Source: an uncultured Christensenella sp. (GTDB lineage Bacteria > Bacillota > Clostridia > Christensenellales > Borkfalkiaceae). Taken from it: 64,000 nt of DNA. The stretch spans positions 1 to 64,000 of the forward strand of contig CAJTKX010000002.1 in NCBI GenBank assembly GCA_910577055.1, in the 5' to 3' direction. The position numbers and the translations under genes are program-made. How positions within the stretch are numbered: position 1 is the first letter of the stretch; the number at the start of each line of letters is the position of its first letter. Below the pieces are notes generated by a model that worked only from the letters and a program-made list of their open reading frames with translations, did no database searches and was not told where the DNA came from. Shown here one piece after another: positions 15,995-24,577 of this stretch.

Positions 15995-16936
15995 CTATCC
16001 GCAAACCTCTTTAAATACGCGGAAAAAGTTTTTATAAGCAAACTTTTCCATCGTTCGGGCGGATATGCCGTTATCTTTAAGATAGTGCAAAAGCTTGGGC
16101 ACGGCGGTACAGTCGGGAAGCTCGGTATTTACGGGAATACCGTCGAAGTCCGAACCGAGCGCAATAACGTCCTCCCCGCCCGTATTTATAATATGACGGA
16201 TATGTTTAAAAGCGAAGCCGAACGCCGGCTCGCCCAAAAAGTCTTTACAGAAATTTACGCCGATTACGCCGCCGCAGTCGGCGATTTTTTTTATTAACTC
16301 GTCAGATAAGTTGCGGCAGACGTTTAAAATTTTTTGCGCATTGGAGTGGCTTGCAACCACGGGGGTTTTTCTGCCGTTTAAAATATCACGCGCGCCGCCG
16401 TCGGAAAGGTGAGAAATATCGACGATAATTTTATCGTAATCAAGGCGTTCAACCGCAGCCTTGCCAAGTGCGGTAAGCCCTTCGTCTACCCGTGTTTCGA
16501 ACTGCGGCACGCCGTTTTCAAACACAAGGTTGGGAACTGCGAATTGGTTTTTGTTGTTCCAAACAAGGGACGCCATTTTGACCCCCTCGTTTTTCAAACG
16601 GTCTATTTGCGACAAGTCGTCACCGATAAAACCGAGGTTTTCTACCGTAAGAATACACCCGACCTTATCCCCGTCTTTGCACTGCAAAATATCGCCGTAA
16701 TTTTCAATTGGTGCGGCAATATGCTTAAGTTTAGCCACATTTTGCTTGTAATAAGCCAAATACTTTTCAAAGCTTAAAGCGGCGCCTTCGCCATCAGTGA
16801 AAATGGCAAAGCATTGCGCCGCGCAATTACTTTCTTTCAGCTTTTTTAAGCTTGTTTGGCTATTGCAATCAGCTAAGCTTAACCCGTTTTCGGTGCAAAC
16901 CGTAAGCGTATCGCAGTGCATATCCGTGTAAATCAT
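15995..16936 (-). CDS. membrane dipeptidase family protein (peptidase M19)
   Basis: 313 residues of the renal-dipeptidase family, a zinc amidohydrolase-fold enzyme that hydrolyses dipeptides. The metal ligands begin with DMHCDT (residues 5-10). Further conserved parts are the bridging Glu in LTVENLG, His in VASHSNA and Asp in LGSDFDG. There is no signal peptide, so it is cytoplasmic. Its ATG overlaps the stop of the spoVM-like gene (ATGA), which suggests coupled translation. Confidence 0.9.
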   Translation of the reverse strand: MIYTDMHCDTLTVCTENGLSLADCNSQTSLKKLKESNCAAQCFAIFTDGEGAALSFEKYLAYYKQNVAKLKHIAAPIENYGDILQCKDGDKVGCILTVENLGFIGDDLSQIDRLKNEGVKMASLVWNNKNQFAVPNLVFENGVPQFETRVDEGLTALGKAAVERLDYDKIIVDISHLSDGGARDILNGRKTPVVASHSNAQKILNVCRNLSDELIKKIADCGGVIGVNFCKDFLGEPAFGFAFKHIRHIINTGGEDVIALGSDFDGIPVNTELPDCTAVPKLLHYLKDNGISARTMEKFAYKNFFRVFKEVCG

Positions 16937-17001
16937 TTATTGATAAACAACCTCAAAATTTTTCTTATTGCCTTGGGCGGTTTTACGCAAATTACCGTCA
17001 T
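16933..17001 (-). CDS. spoVM: SpoVM-like sporulation peptide
   Basis: A 22-residue ORF with the ribosome site AAAGGGG seven bases before its ATG. It reads MTVICVKPPKAIRK and then ILRLFINK. This matches the SpoVM pattern (Bacillus starts MKFYTIKLPKFLGGIVRAML): short, amphipathic, with the K-x-P-K motif in the same place and a hydrophobic/basic tail. SpoVM binds the convex forespore membrane and anchors the SpoIVA coat basement layer. The position also fits, because Bacillus spoVM lies between rpe and rpmB as here. The annotation rests on motif plus synteny. Confidence 0.82.
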   Translation of the reverse strand: MTVICVKPPKAIRKILRLFINK

Positions 17002-17029
17002 AATTCACCCCTTTAAAATTATTTGTAAA

Positions 17030-17059
17030 ATTATATGCGCAAGGGGCGAAAAGTGTGAA
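17030..17059 (-). promoter_or_regulatory. possible promoter of spoVM-dipeptidase
   Basis: A minus-strand CATATAAT (TATAAT at 17030-17035) lies about 30 bases before spoVM, with a weak TTCACA 18 bp upstream. CATATAAT also resembles the -10 of the mother-cell factor sigma-E, which drives spoVM in Bacillus, but no clear sigma-E -35 is visible. Confidence 0.4.
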
Positions 17060-17725
17060 TTAGCCCTTTAAGTTGGCTATGGCTGCGGCAGTGTCCGCGG
17101 CTTTGAATACCGCAGAGCCCGCTACAAGTACGTTGGCGCCGGCCTCCCTTATTATTTTTGCATTTTCCTCGGTTACGCCGCCGTCGATTTCTATATCCAT
17201 ATCGGGGCGACCGATTTTAACCGCGTAAGCGCGGGCTTTTTTGACCTTTTCAAGCACCTCGGGAATAAACTTCTGTCCGCCGTAGCCCGGATATACAGAC
17301 ATTAAAAGCACCATATCGCACAGCGGGAATACGGGAAAGATATTTTCGACGGGAACATCGGGATTTACAACCGCTCCGCATTTTATGCCGCAGGATTTGA
17401 TAAGCTGCAAAGTTTCTTCAAGATAGCTGTCCGAAATTTTTTTGCAAGCCTTGTAGTGCACGGTGATTATGTCCGCGCCGGCGTCGGCAAAGAATTTTAT
17501 TTGAGTTTTAGGGTGCTCAATCATAAGATGCGCGTCCAACGGAAGCTTTGTTAACGGACGTATATTTTTTATCATTTGTCCGCCGAAGGTAATCGGCTCG
17601 ACAAAGCTGCCGTCCATTACGTCGCAATGAATTAAGTCCGCGCCGCATTTTTCTAATTTTTTGACAGTCTCGCCCATTATCGAGAAGTCCGCCGAAAGTA
17701 TGGAAGGCGCTATTTTTATTTGCAT
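17060..17725 (-). CDS. rpe: ribulose-phosphate 3-epimerase
   Basis: 221-residue TIM-barrel enzyme that interconverts ribulose-5-phosphate and xylulose-5-phosphate. Signature parts: IAPSILSADF (Ser and metal shell), HCDVMDGSFV, VNPDVPVE and the phosphate-binding DGGV plus VAGSAVF. It lies 10 bp after rlmN in the same operon, close to the Bacillus order. Confidence 0.97.
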   Translation of the reverse strand: MQIKIAPSILSADFSIMGETVKKLEKCGADLIHCDVMDGSFVEPITFGGQMIKNIRPLTKLPLDAHLMIEHPKTQIKFFADAGADIITVHYKACKKISDSYLEETLQLIKSCGIKCGAVVNPDVPVENIFPVFPLCDMVLLMSVYPGYGGQKFIPEVLEKVKKARAYAVKIGRPDMDIEIDGGVTEENAKIIREAGANVLVAGSAVFKAADTAAAIANLKG

Positions 17726-17735
17726 GTTTTTTCTC

Positions 17736-18773
17736 CTATTCGTTTTTTAAGTAGCTTGCGCGAAGTTGCCCGCACGCGCCGCCTATATCTACCCCTATTT
17801 GGCGTCGAAGAGTTGCCGAAAGTCCGCCCTTTTCCAATAACCCCAAAAACCGATAAGCTTGATTTTCGGTAACGGTTTTCAAGTCACGCTCTTCGACCTC
17901 GTTCAGTCTTATCAAATTGACGTGACAAGGCTTGCCCTTCAACAGCTTTATAAGCCCTTCGGCGTGCTCTTTATCGCAGTTTTCGCCGTTTATCAAGGAG
18001 TACTCGAAGATATACCTTCTGCCCGTCTTTTCAAAGTAATATTCGCAAGCTTTAAGTATCTCCGCAACGGTGTATTTTTTTGCGATAGGCATAGTTCTTG
18101 CACGCCCCTCGTCGGTGGTTTGGTGTAGGGATATGGTCAAATTAACGGGGATTTGCACGTCAGCCAAAGCGTAAATTTTCGGCACGATGCCGCAAGTTGA
18201 AAGCGATATGTTCCGCGCCGAAATATTGACCCCGCAAGGTGCGGAAACGTTCTTTAAAAAAGTTAAAACGTTGTCGTAATTGTCAAGCGGCTCGCCGCTG
18301 CCCATAAGCACTATATTTGTTACTGCGCGCTTTTCAAGGTTGCCGCCGTGAGCGGCGTTGACAACAAGAATTTGCGAGAGAATTTCACCCGAAGAAAGGT
18401 TGCGGACAAGTCCGTTTAAAGTGCTTGCGCAGAACTTGCAACCCATTCGGCAGCCGACTTGCGTGGATACGCACTGCGTGTTGCCGTATTTATACTTCAT
18501 GAGCACGCCCTCGATAATATTGCCGTCGGCAAGGGCGAAAAGGTACTTTTCCGTGCCGTCGGATGAGGTTAAAGAGTTCAATATGCGAATAGGCTCGTCC
18601 TCATAATCTTCCAAAAGCCGAGTGCGCAAATTCGCTGGCACGTTGATTTGGGAAATTTTTTTACCTTGCATCAACCCCGTATAAAGCTGTTTGGCACGGA
18701 ACGGCTTTTCACCCAAAGCAGATATTAAGTTTTCAAGCTCGGCCAAACCGAGGTCTTGGAGAATTTTTTTCAT
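17736..18773 (-). CDS. rlmN: 23S rRNA (A2503)/tRNA (A37) C2-methyltransferase, radical SAM
   Basis: 345 residues from the ATG at 18773. The radical-SAM cluster motif C-x3-C-x2-C is in GCRMGCKFCAST. The catalytic Cys near the C-terminus is in IGGACGQLRA. A longer in-frame start would add 34 residues unlike the family and would overlap the small ORF upstream, so I reject it. No ribosome site precedes the ATG. It starts one base after the stop of the 43-codon ORF, so translation is probably coupled to that ORF. Confidence 0.95.
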   Translation of the reverse strand: MKKILQDLGLAELENLISALGEKPFRAKQLYTGLMQGKKISQINVPANLRTRLLEDYEDEPIRILNSLTSSDGTEKYLFALADGNIIEGVLMKYKYGNTQCVSTQVGCRMGCKFCASTLNGLVRNLSSGEILSQILVVNAAHGGNLEKRAVTNIVLMGSGEPLDNYDNVLTFLKNVSAPCGVNISARNISLSTCGIVPKIYALADVQIPVNLTISLHQTTDEGRARTMPIAKKYTVAEILKACEYYFEKTGRRYIFEYSLINGENCDKEHAEGLIKLLKGKPCHVNLIRLNEVEERDLKTVTENQAYRFLGLLEKGGLSATLRRQIGVDIGGACGQLRASYLKNE

Positions 18774-18774
18774 T

Positions 18775-18906
18775 TTATAAAATCGCAAAAATCTTCGGAG
18801 TTTTTGTTTTACCCTCAACGAGAATTTTTTGTTTGTAGCCGCCGAGACTGAGTTCGAGAAGCTCGGAAACTTCACAACTTTTTATATAGCTTTTGCGTTT
18901 ATTCAT
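18775..18906 (-). CDS. 43-residue small protein between rsmB and rlmN
   Basis: The ORF starts with an ATG that overlaps the rsmB stop, behind AAAGGAGAGG (a strong ribosome site inside the rsmB end). It stops one base before the rlmN ATG. The fit with both neighbours suggests real translation. The sequence starts MNKRKSYIKSCEVSELLELS and continues GGYKQKILVEGKTKTPKIFA. The middle loosely resembles the first strands of some alpha/beta-hydrolases (pattern GG.KQ..L.EGK), so it may be a retained N-terminal remnant. It could equally be a leader that couples rlmN translation to rsmB. Function unknown. Confidence 0.6.
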   Translation of the reverse strand: MNKRKSYIKSCEVSELLELSLGGYKQKILVEGKTKTPKIFAIL

Positions 18907-20128
18907 TACCTCTCCTTTTTAATGCCGCCAGATAAAACCCCGCGCCCAAGGATATATGCGGCAAAAATTGCAAGCCGTACTTCGTTTCCTTGTGTCCAAG
19001 GGGCGAAATGGGCTTATTTAAGGCATATTCGGGGTGCAATTGCAAAAAATTGCAGACGATGCTGTCGTTTTCTTCGGGCAAGACCGAACAAGTAGAATAG
19101 AAAAGCAAGCCTCCGCTTTTAACGTAGCGGGAACAATTTTCCAAAATCGAAAGCTGAATTTTCGCTAAACTGTCTACATCGCTTTCCTTGCGGAAAAGCT
19201 TGATATCGGGGTTTTCGTTTATGACGCCCGTACCCGAGCAAGGCACGTCGCATAGGACGGCGTCGAACTCATTTTCGAACTCGGAATTAAAAACCGAACT
19301 GTCGGCTTGAATTGCCGTTACGTTGGTTGCGCCCATTCTTTGTGCGTAAACTTTTATAAGTTCCACGCGGTGACGGTGAAGCTCGGTCGAGGTCACGGCT
19401 TTACACTTTTTTGCAAGCAATACAGACTTGCCCCCCGGGGCTGCGCACGCGTCCAAAAGGCGGCCGCAAGCGGGAATTGCCGCGCAAATTGCGATTGAGC
19501 CGACTGATTGAAAGGTGTAATCGCCCGCATAAAACCCCTCGTCACGAACGAAATTTTTAAAAATGTAGACGCTATCGAAAGGGGTTGCCGTGTGGTTGTT
19601 TTGAAGGTATTTATCCGAGCCGCGCTCAAACCGAACACATACCCCTAAGCTTGGCGCGGTAAGAATTCGGGAAGCTTCCGACTTGTAGCTGCGCCTAAGC
19701 TTTTTGACAAGCCACAAGGGCGCGCTGCACTCCACCGCCATTCTTTCTTCGGTTTTTTCGGGCAAAGGCGGAATTCGGTATGTTCTTAAAAAAGCGTTAA
19801 CGAAACCAGCAGCGCCCTCTTTGCCGAGTTTTTTGGTTAGCTCGACTGCGTAATCAACGACCATATAGTCGTGCTTGGACATAAATTCAAGCATATACAG
19901 CGCGATTTTTATGATGATTTTTACCGAACTTTTGGGCTGCTTTTTTGCGTTTGCCCCCAATATATACTCCAAATAACAGTCTTTTTCAAGCACGCCGTAA
20001 CAAATTTTCACGGTGCGGGCTTTATTTAAAGGCTCTATAGGAACGTCGGCAATAGACTGCTTTAAAAACTTGCCTTCTTTATATACTTTGGCGAGAATCA
20101 AGTACGGGTCTGTTAAAGGGTTAGTCAA
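18899..20128 (-). CDS. rsmB: 16S rRNA (cytosine-967, C5)-methyltransferase
   Basis: 409 residues: an N-terminal NusB-like RNA-binding domain (about 1-130) and a C-terminal SAM methyltransferase. Visible motifs are LLDACAAPGGKS (SAM), CDVPCSGTG (motif IV Cys) and FYSTCSVLPEEN (motif VI catalytic Cys). The gene overlaps fmt by 8 bp and the small ORF at 18775 by 8 bp. The order def-fmt-rsmB-rlmN is typical of Bacillota. Confidence 0.96.
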   Translation of the reverse strand: MTNPLTDPYLILAKVYKEGKFLKQSIADVPIEPLNKARTVKICYGVLEKDCYLEYILGANAKKQPKSSVKIIIKIALYMLEFMSKHDYMVVDYAVELTKKLGKEGAAGFVNAFLRTYRIPPLPEKTEERMAVECSAPLWLVKKLRRSYKSEASRILTAPSLGVCVRFERGSDKYLQNNHTATPFDSVYIFKNFVRDEGFYAGDYTFQSVGSIAICAAIPACGRLLDACAAPGGKSVLLAKKCKAVTSTELHRHRVELIKVYAQRMGATNVTAIQADSSVFNSEFENEFDAVLCDVPCSGTGVINENPDIKLFRKESDVDSLAKIQLSILENCSRYVKSGGLLFYSTCSVLPEENDSIVCNFLQLHPEYALNKPISPLGHKETKYGLQFLPHISLGAGFYLAALKRRGNE

Positions 20129-21038
20129 GAAAATCGCCCGCCTTTATCTTTCTTCCGTTGACGAAATCGGCGGCTTTCATACGTTTTCCGCCCGCGGGCT
20201 GTAATTCGGTTATCAAAACCGAACCGCCGTTGCACCCGACGGCGATACCGCGCTTGTCCGCCGATATAACTTCGCCCGCTTTGCCGCCCGAAAGAGGGCT
20301 GAGTTCTGCGTTGTATATATTTAAAATCGAACCGTTAAAATAGCAAAACGCAGCGGGCGCGGGGCTGAAAGCTTTGATTAAACGACATATATGTTGGGGA
20401 GAATCGGAAAAATCAAGCTTACCGTCCTCCTTTTTGACTTTGGTGCAGTAGGTCGCTTTAACGTCGTCTTGCATCAAAAGCTGATTTTTGCCGTTTTCAA
20501 GCAGTTTTACGGCTTCAAGAGCGGCTTCCGCACCCAAAACGGACAGCTTATCGGTCAGTTCGCCGCAAGTCAAGTTGCCTATCTCGCACCTTTTTACAAG
20601 CAAAATGTCGCCCTTATCGAGGGCAAGCTCGGTTTTCATAACCGTGACGCCCGTATGAGATTCACCCCGTAATATAGCCGATTGAATGGGTGAAGCGCCG
20701 CGAAATTCGGGCAGCAACGAGGCGTGGATATTCCATACTCCGCCTTTGAAGCAATTTAAGACCTCGTCGGTGAGAAGTTGCCCGTAAGCGCAAGTTATCA
20801 TTATATCCGCGTTCAAGGCGCGGAGCACTTCGCAGTTATCTTTGATTTTTTTGAAGTCATAAACCGGAACGCCCGCCGAGAGGGCGAAAGCTTTCACGGG
20901 GGTGGGCGTTAAAATTTGTTTTCTGCCGACGGGCTTGTCGGGTTGTGTGATTACAGCCGCTACTTCTTTGCCGTTGTCGATAAGCGCTTTAAGCGTAGGG
21001 ACGGCGAACTCGGGCGAGCCCGCAAAAACTATTCTCAT
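20121..21038 (-). CDS. fmt: methionyl-tRNA formyltransferase
   Basis: 305 residues from the ATG at 21038 (MRIVFAGSPEFAVPTL), two bases after the def stop. It formylates initiator Met-tRNA with 10-formyl-THF. The active-site Asn/His segment is WNIHASLLPEFRGASPIQSA (Asn, His, and the GASPI loop). A longer in-frame reading adds 24 residues that overlap def and are not family-like. It pairs functionally with def. Confidence 0.96.
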   Translation of the reverse strand: MRIVFAGSPEFAVPTLKALIDNGKEVAAVITQPDKPVGRKQILTPTPVKAFALSAGVPVYDFKKIKDNCEVLRALNADIMITCAYGQLLTDEVLNCFKGGVWNIHASLLPEFRGASPIQSAILRGESHTGVTVMKTELALDKGDILLVKRCEIGNLTCGELTDKLSVLGAEAALEAVKLLENGKNQLLMQDDVKATYCTKVKKEDGKLDFSDSPQHICRLIKAFSPAPAAFCYFNGSILNIYNAELSPLSGGKAGEVISADKRGIAVGCNGGSVLITELQPAGGKRMKAADFVNGRKIKAGDFLD

Positions 21039-21039
21039 A

Positions 21040-21504
21040 TCAGTCCTCCGGAGGCAAATCGTACAATTCGTCGGCGATATCCGTATATAATTTACCGTCA
21101 AGATGGTCAAGTTCGTGACAGACCGCGCGGGCGAAAAAGCCTTCCGCCGTGAGCTTGTGCTTTTTGCCGAATCTGTCGCGGTATTCTGCCTTTACCTTGT
21201 TGGGGCGGCGCACCGTGCCTTGCTTGCCCTTGACGGACAGACAGCCTTCGGGTCCCACTTGCTCGCCCTTAGTGGAAATAATTACGGGATTGATAAGCTC
21301 GTAAAACCCTTCCTCTACGTCAATAACTACGACGCGTATCGGCAGCCCTATCTGAGGAGCGGCAAGCCCCGCGCCGTTTTCCGCGCGCACGGTTTCTTTC
21401 ATATCCGCAAGAAGTTGCCACAGCTCGGTATTGAAAGCGCGAACTTCCTTACATTTTTCTCTTAAAACGGGGTCGCCCGTTTGCACGACGAATTTAACTG
21501 ACAT
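21040..21504 (-). CDS. def: peptide deformylase
   Basis: 154 residues. The three family motifs are intact: GAGLAAPQIG (motif 1), EGCLS (motif 2, Cys metal ligand) and CHELDHLDG (motif 3, HExxH). It removes the formyl group from new proteins. It is directly upstream of fmt, with TGA-T-ATG spacing. Confidence 0.97.
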   Translation of the reverse strand: MSVKFVVQTGDPVLREKCKEVRAFNTELWQLLADMKETVRAENGAGLAAPQIGLPIRVVVIDVEEGFYELINPVIISTKGEQVGPEGCLSVKGKQGTVRRPNKVKAEYRDRFGKKHKLTAEGFFARAVCHELDHLDGKLYTDIADELYDLPPED

Positions 21505-21616
21505 TATTGTTACTCCGTATTAAATAATTTATTGCGCAAGCAAAACCACGCTTTTGCGCCTGCGCGCCCAATTTGCGGCTGTGCCGCCTCAATATAGCCA
21601 AGATTTTGTGAACCGA

Positions 21617-23788
21617 TTATGATAGGTTGGTCGGGTTCTCTTCTACATAAACGAGAACGTAAGGCGTGGTTGCCGCAACCGAAATTTCGTAAATGTTTTG
21701 TAAAAGCGCCTCGTCTTTTAGCCGCATTAGCACTTGGTAGCGGTGCTTGCCTTGAATTTTTTTGACGGGCGAGTGCATTTTATTTAAAAACAAAAACTGT
21801 TTGGAATCGAAATTTCTGAGCTTTTCAATTTCAAAATACACGGTTTTTAAAGCTTCAAGAGTCTTTGCCTCGTCCTCGCCCGTGACCATTACACGGCATA
21901 TAAGCGAAAACGGCGGAAAAAGCGTGGCTTTGCGTATTTCGATTTCGTTATCGAAAAAGCCCGAATAATTGTAGTTGACTGCATAGCGGAGTATATAATT
22001 TTCGGGGCAATAGGTTTGCAAAACGACCTTGCCCTTCATATCCGCCCTTCCGCTTCTGCCGGAAACTTGCGTTATGAGCTGAAAAGTGCGCTCTCCGCTG
22101 CGATAGTCGGAAAACTGCAAGCTCATATCGGCGTCGAGTATTCCTACGAGGGTTACGGCGGGGAAGTCGTGACCTTTGGCAATCATCTGCGTGCCGACAA
22201 GGATATCCGCCTCTTTTTGGGCGAATTTGTGTAGTATTTTATAGTGACCGTCCTTGCCGGAAACGGTATCGTTATCCATTCTTATTATACGCGCAGCGGG
22301 AAAAAGCGAGGAAAGTTCCGACACGACGCGCTGCGTGCCAGTGCCGCTGTAACGGATATGCACGCCGCCGCATTCGGGGCAAGCGGGCAACATTCGGTAT
22401 CTTGCGCCGCAGTAGTGGCACTTTAAACAGTCCTCTTCGCTGTGGTAGGTAAGAGAAACGTCGCAGTTTTCGCACTTGGCTACATAGCCGCAGTCGCGGC
22501 AGATAACCTTTTGAGAATAGCCGCGGCGATTAAGAAATATAATCGCTTGATTGCCGCTTTTCAAGGTTGCGTCAAGCTCTTCCCTAAGCGCCGCCGAAAA
22601 GGGCGAAGGGTTGCCGCGCTTGACCTCTTTACGCATATCGGCAATGACGATTTCGGGCATAGGCTTTTTATTGATTCGCTCGGGAAGGGTGATAAGGTTG
22701 TACTTGCCCTCTGTTGCGGCAAGATAGCTTTCTACCGAAGGCGTAGCGCTGCCCAAAATCAATTTACAGTTATTGAACTCGGCACGGAATTTAGCAACCT
22801 CTACAGTGGAGTAGCGCGGGGCGGTTTCCGAAAGATAGGAAGAGTCGTGCTCCTCGTCAATGATAATTGCGCCGATATTTTCAAGCGGAGCGAAAATTGC
22901 GCTTCTTGCGCCGATTGCGATTTTAGCCTCGCCCGAACGTAGTCGCCACCATTCGTCGAATTTTTCACCCGCGGAAAGCCCGCTGTGTAAAATAGCCGCC
23001 TCTCCCTTAAAACGGGCGCGAAGCTGAGAAAGCATTTGCGGCGTTAGGGAAATTTCGGGGACAAGAAATATAGCCGTTTTGCCGTTTTTAATAACGTCAG
23101 CTATAATTTGCAAGTAAATTTCGGTTTTTCCGCTGCCCGTAACGCCGTGAATAAGGTGGATGCTTTTTGAGGAATTTTCTATGCTTTTTATAGCATTGGA
23201 CTGCATATATGTAAGAGTTTTGGGCTTTACTTCCGCTTCCATACCCGAAAATGGATTGCGCTTGATTTGCCGTTTTTCAACGATAATAGCGCCCTTTTCC
23301 GCAAGGGAATTGACGGCGCCGCGCCCGAACATATTGCAAAGGGCGGTAAAATCGTACTCCGTCTTGTCCTCCAAAAACGATAAAACTTGCTGTTGTTTTT
23401 TTGCGGATTTTGAGATTGGTACGCTAATATGTGCGAGTTTAGCGTATTTTTTGTAAACCTCGCGCACTTTGCCAAGGCGCATCTCCGACGGCAAAAAAAG
23501 CCGAAGCGCGGCGGCCTTGGGGACTTTATAGCGCGAAGAAATGCGCTCCATCAACGAAAAGCATTCGGGTTGAAGCGCGGGAAGTTCGTCGAATATCTCC
23601 GCAATAGGTTTGATTTTTTCGGGCGGGAAAGACGACCTTTCTTCTACGCCCAAAACAAAACCGTCGACAAGCATTTTGCCGAACGGCACCTTTACGCGAC
23701 TGCCCGCCTTTAAATAGGGCGGGCAAGAATATTCGAATATTTTGTCCACTTGGCTGTGGGCTATGTCAACTATGACTTGTGCGTACAC
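21617..23788 (-). CDS. priA: primosomal protein N', replication restart helicase
   Basis: 723 residues, full length. An N-terminal 3'-DNA-binding domain is followed by helicase motifs GVTGSGKTEIYLQ and DEEHDSSY. The zinc-binding cysteines CRDCGYVAKCENC, CLKCHYCG and CPECGG lie in the middle of the helicase, as in PriA. It reloads the replisome at stalled forks. It sits in the gmk-rpoZ-priA-def-fmt block typical of Bacillota. Confidence 0.97.
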   Translation of the reverse strand: MYAQVIVDIAHSQVDKIFEYSCPPYLKAGSRVKVPFGKMLVDGFVLGVEERSSFPPEKIKPIAEIFDELPALQPECFSLMERISSRYKVPKAAALRLFLPSEMRLGKVREVYKKYAKLAHISVPISKSAKKQQQVLSFLEDKTEYDFTALCNMFGRGAVNSLAEKGAIIVEKRQIKRNPFSGMEAEVKPKTLTYMQSNAIKSIENSSKSIHLIHGVTGSGKTEIYLQIIADVIKNGKTAIFLVPEISLTPQMLSQLRARFKGEAAILHSGLSAGEKFDEWWRLRSGEAKIAIGARSAIFAPLENIGAIIIDEEHDSSYLSETAPRYSTVEVAKFRAEFNNCKLILGSATPSVESYLAATEGKYNLITLPERINKKPMPEIVIADMRKEVKRGNPSPFSAALREELDATLKSGNQAIIFLNRRGYSQKVICRDCGYVAKCENCDVSLTYHSEEDCLKCHYCGARYRMLPACPECGGVHIRYSGTGTQRVVSELSSLFPAARIIRMDNDTVSGKDGHYKILHKFAQKEADILVGTQMIAKGHDFPAVTLVGILDADMSLQFSDYRSGERTFQLITQVSGRSGRADMKGKVVLQTYCPENYILRYAVNYNYSGFFDNEIEIRKATLFPPFSLICRVMVTGEDEAKTLEALKTVYFEIEKLRNFDSKQFLFLNKMHSPVKKIQGKHRYQVLMRLKDEALLQNIYEISVAATTPYVLVYVEENPTNLS

Positions 23789-23797
23789 TTATCGGGC

Positions 23798-24016
23798 TTA
23801 ATCCTTTACGCACTTTATCTTGCCGCTTGCGATTTCACGCGAGGCAACGGCAAGCTCTTTGATTATTTCCTTACTGTTCGCGTTTTGACCCGCGGTCTGT
23901 TCGATTATCTGCCTTGCGCGCTTGGAAGCAACCACGCAAAGGCAATAACGCGATACGGGCTGCCCGTCAGTACCGAGCTGTTCTATGAGTAAGTCAACGG
24001 GGGGATAATTTATCAT
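23798..24016 (-). CDS. rpoZ: RNA polymerase omega subunit
   Basis: 72 residues, typical size. The conserved parts are PVDLLIEQLG at the start and SRYCLCVVASKRARQII in the middle. Its ATG overlaps the gmk stop by four bases (ATGA), so translation is coupled. Confidence 0.92.
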   Translation of the reverse strand: MINYPPVDLLIEQLGTDGQPVSRYCLCVVASKRARQIIEQTAGQNANSKEIIKELAVASREIASGKIKCVKD

Positions 24017-24573
24017 ATTTCTACTCCTTTTAAAGTTTTGATTAATTTATCTAATCGCTCTACGCAACCGTCGAGGTCGTCGTTGACCACGGCGTAGTCG
24101 TATAAGTCTTTTTTGGAAAGCTCGTATTCCGCTCTTTGTATTCTTCGCTCGATTTCTTCCGCGCTTTCGGTTGCTCTGCCTTTAAGGCGGTTTCTTAAAG
24201 CTTCCGCGTCGGGCGGTAATAGCATAATTAAGATGGCTTCGGGATAAGACTTTTTAACTTGCAGCGCGCCGTTGACGTCTATTTCCAACACTACGTCGTG
24301 CGTTTCAAGCTGCTTTTCTACGAACTTCCTCGGGGTGCCGTAGTAATTTTCGAAATGGTTGGAATATTCTAAAAATCCGTCCTCTTCGATTGATTTTAAA
24401 AATTCTTCCTTGGAAATGAAGAAGTAAGATTTACCGTCCACTTCGCCTTCGCGCTTTTTGCGAGTTGTGCAAGAAACGCTTAAAGCGTAATTTTCGGAAG
24501 TTAAAAGCCGTTTTAACACCGTGCCCTTGCCAACACCCGACGGTCCCGAAAGTACAATAAGTAAATTTTTCAT
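24013..24573 (-). CDS. gmk: guanylate kinase
   Basis: 186 residues from the ATG at 24573 (MKNLLIVLSGPSGVGKGT). It phosphorylates GMP to GDP. P-loop SGPSGVGKGT and the GMP-binding segment SCTTRKKREGEVDGKSYFF are present. A start 10 codons earlier overlaps yicC but has no ribosome site. It is coupled to rpoZ, a conserved pair. Confidence 0.95.
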   Translation of the reverse strand: MKNLLIVLSGPSGVGKGTVLKRLLTSENYALSVSCTTRKKREGEVDGKSYFFISKEEFLKSIEEDGFLEYSNHFENYYGTPRKFVEKQLETHDVVLEIDVNGALQVKKSYPEAILIMLLPPDAEALRNRLKGRATESAEEIERRIQRAEYELSKKDLYDYAVVNDDLDGCVERLDKLIKTLKGVEI

Positions 24574-24577
24574 ATGC

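Noticed and set aside
18774..18875. A 34-residue N-terminal extension of rlmN
   Set aside because: It is unlike the family and overlaps the better supported 43-codon ORF in another frame.
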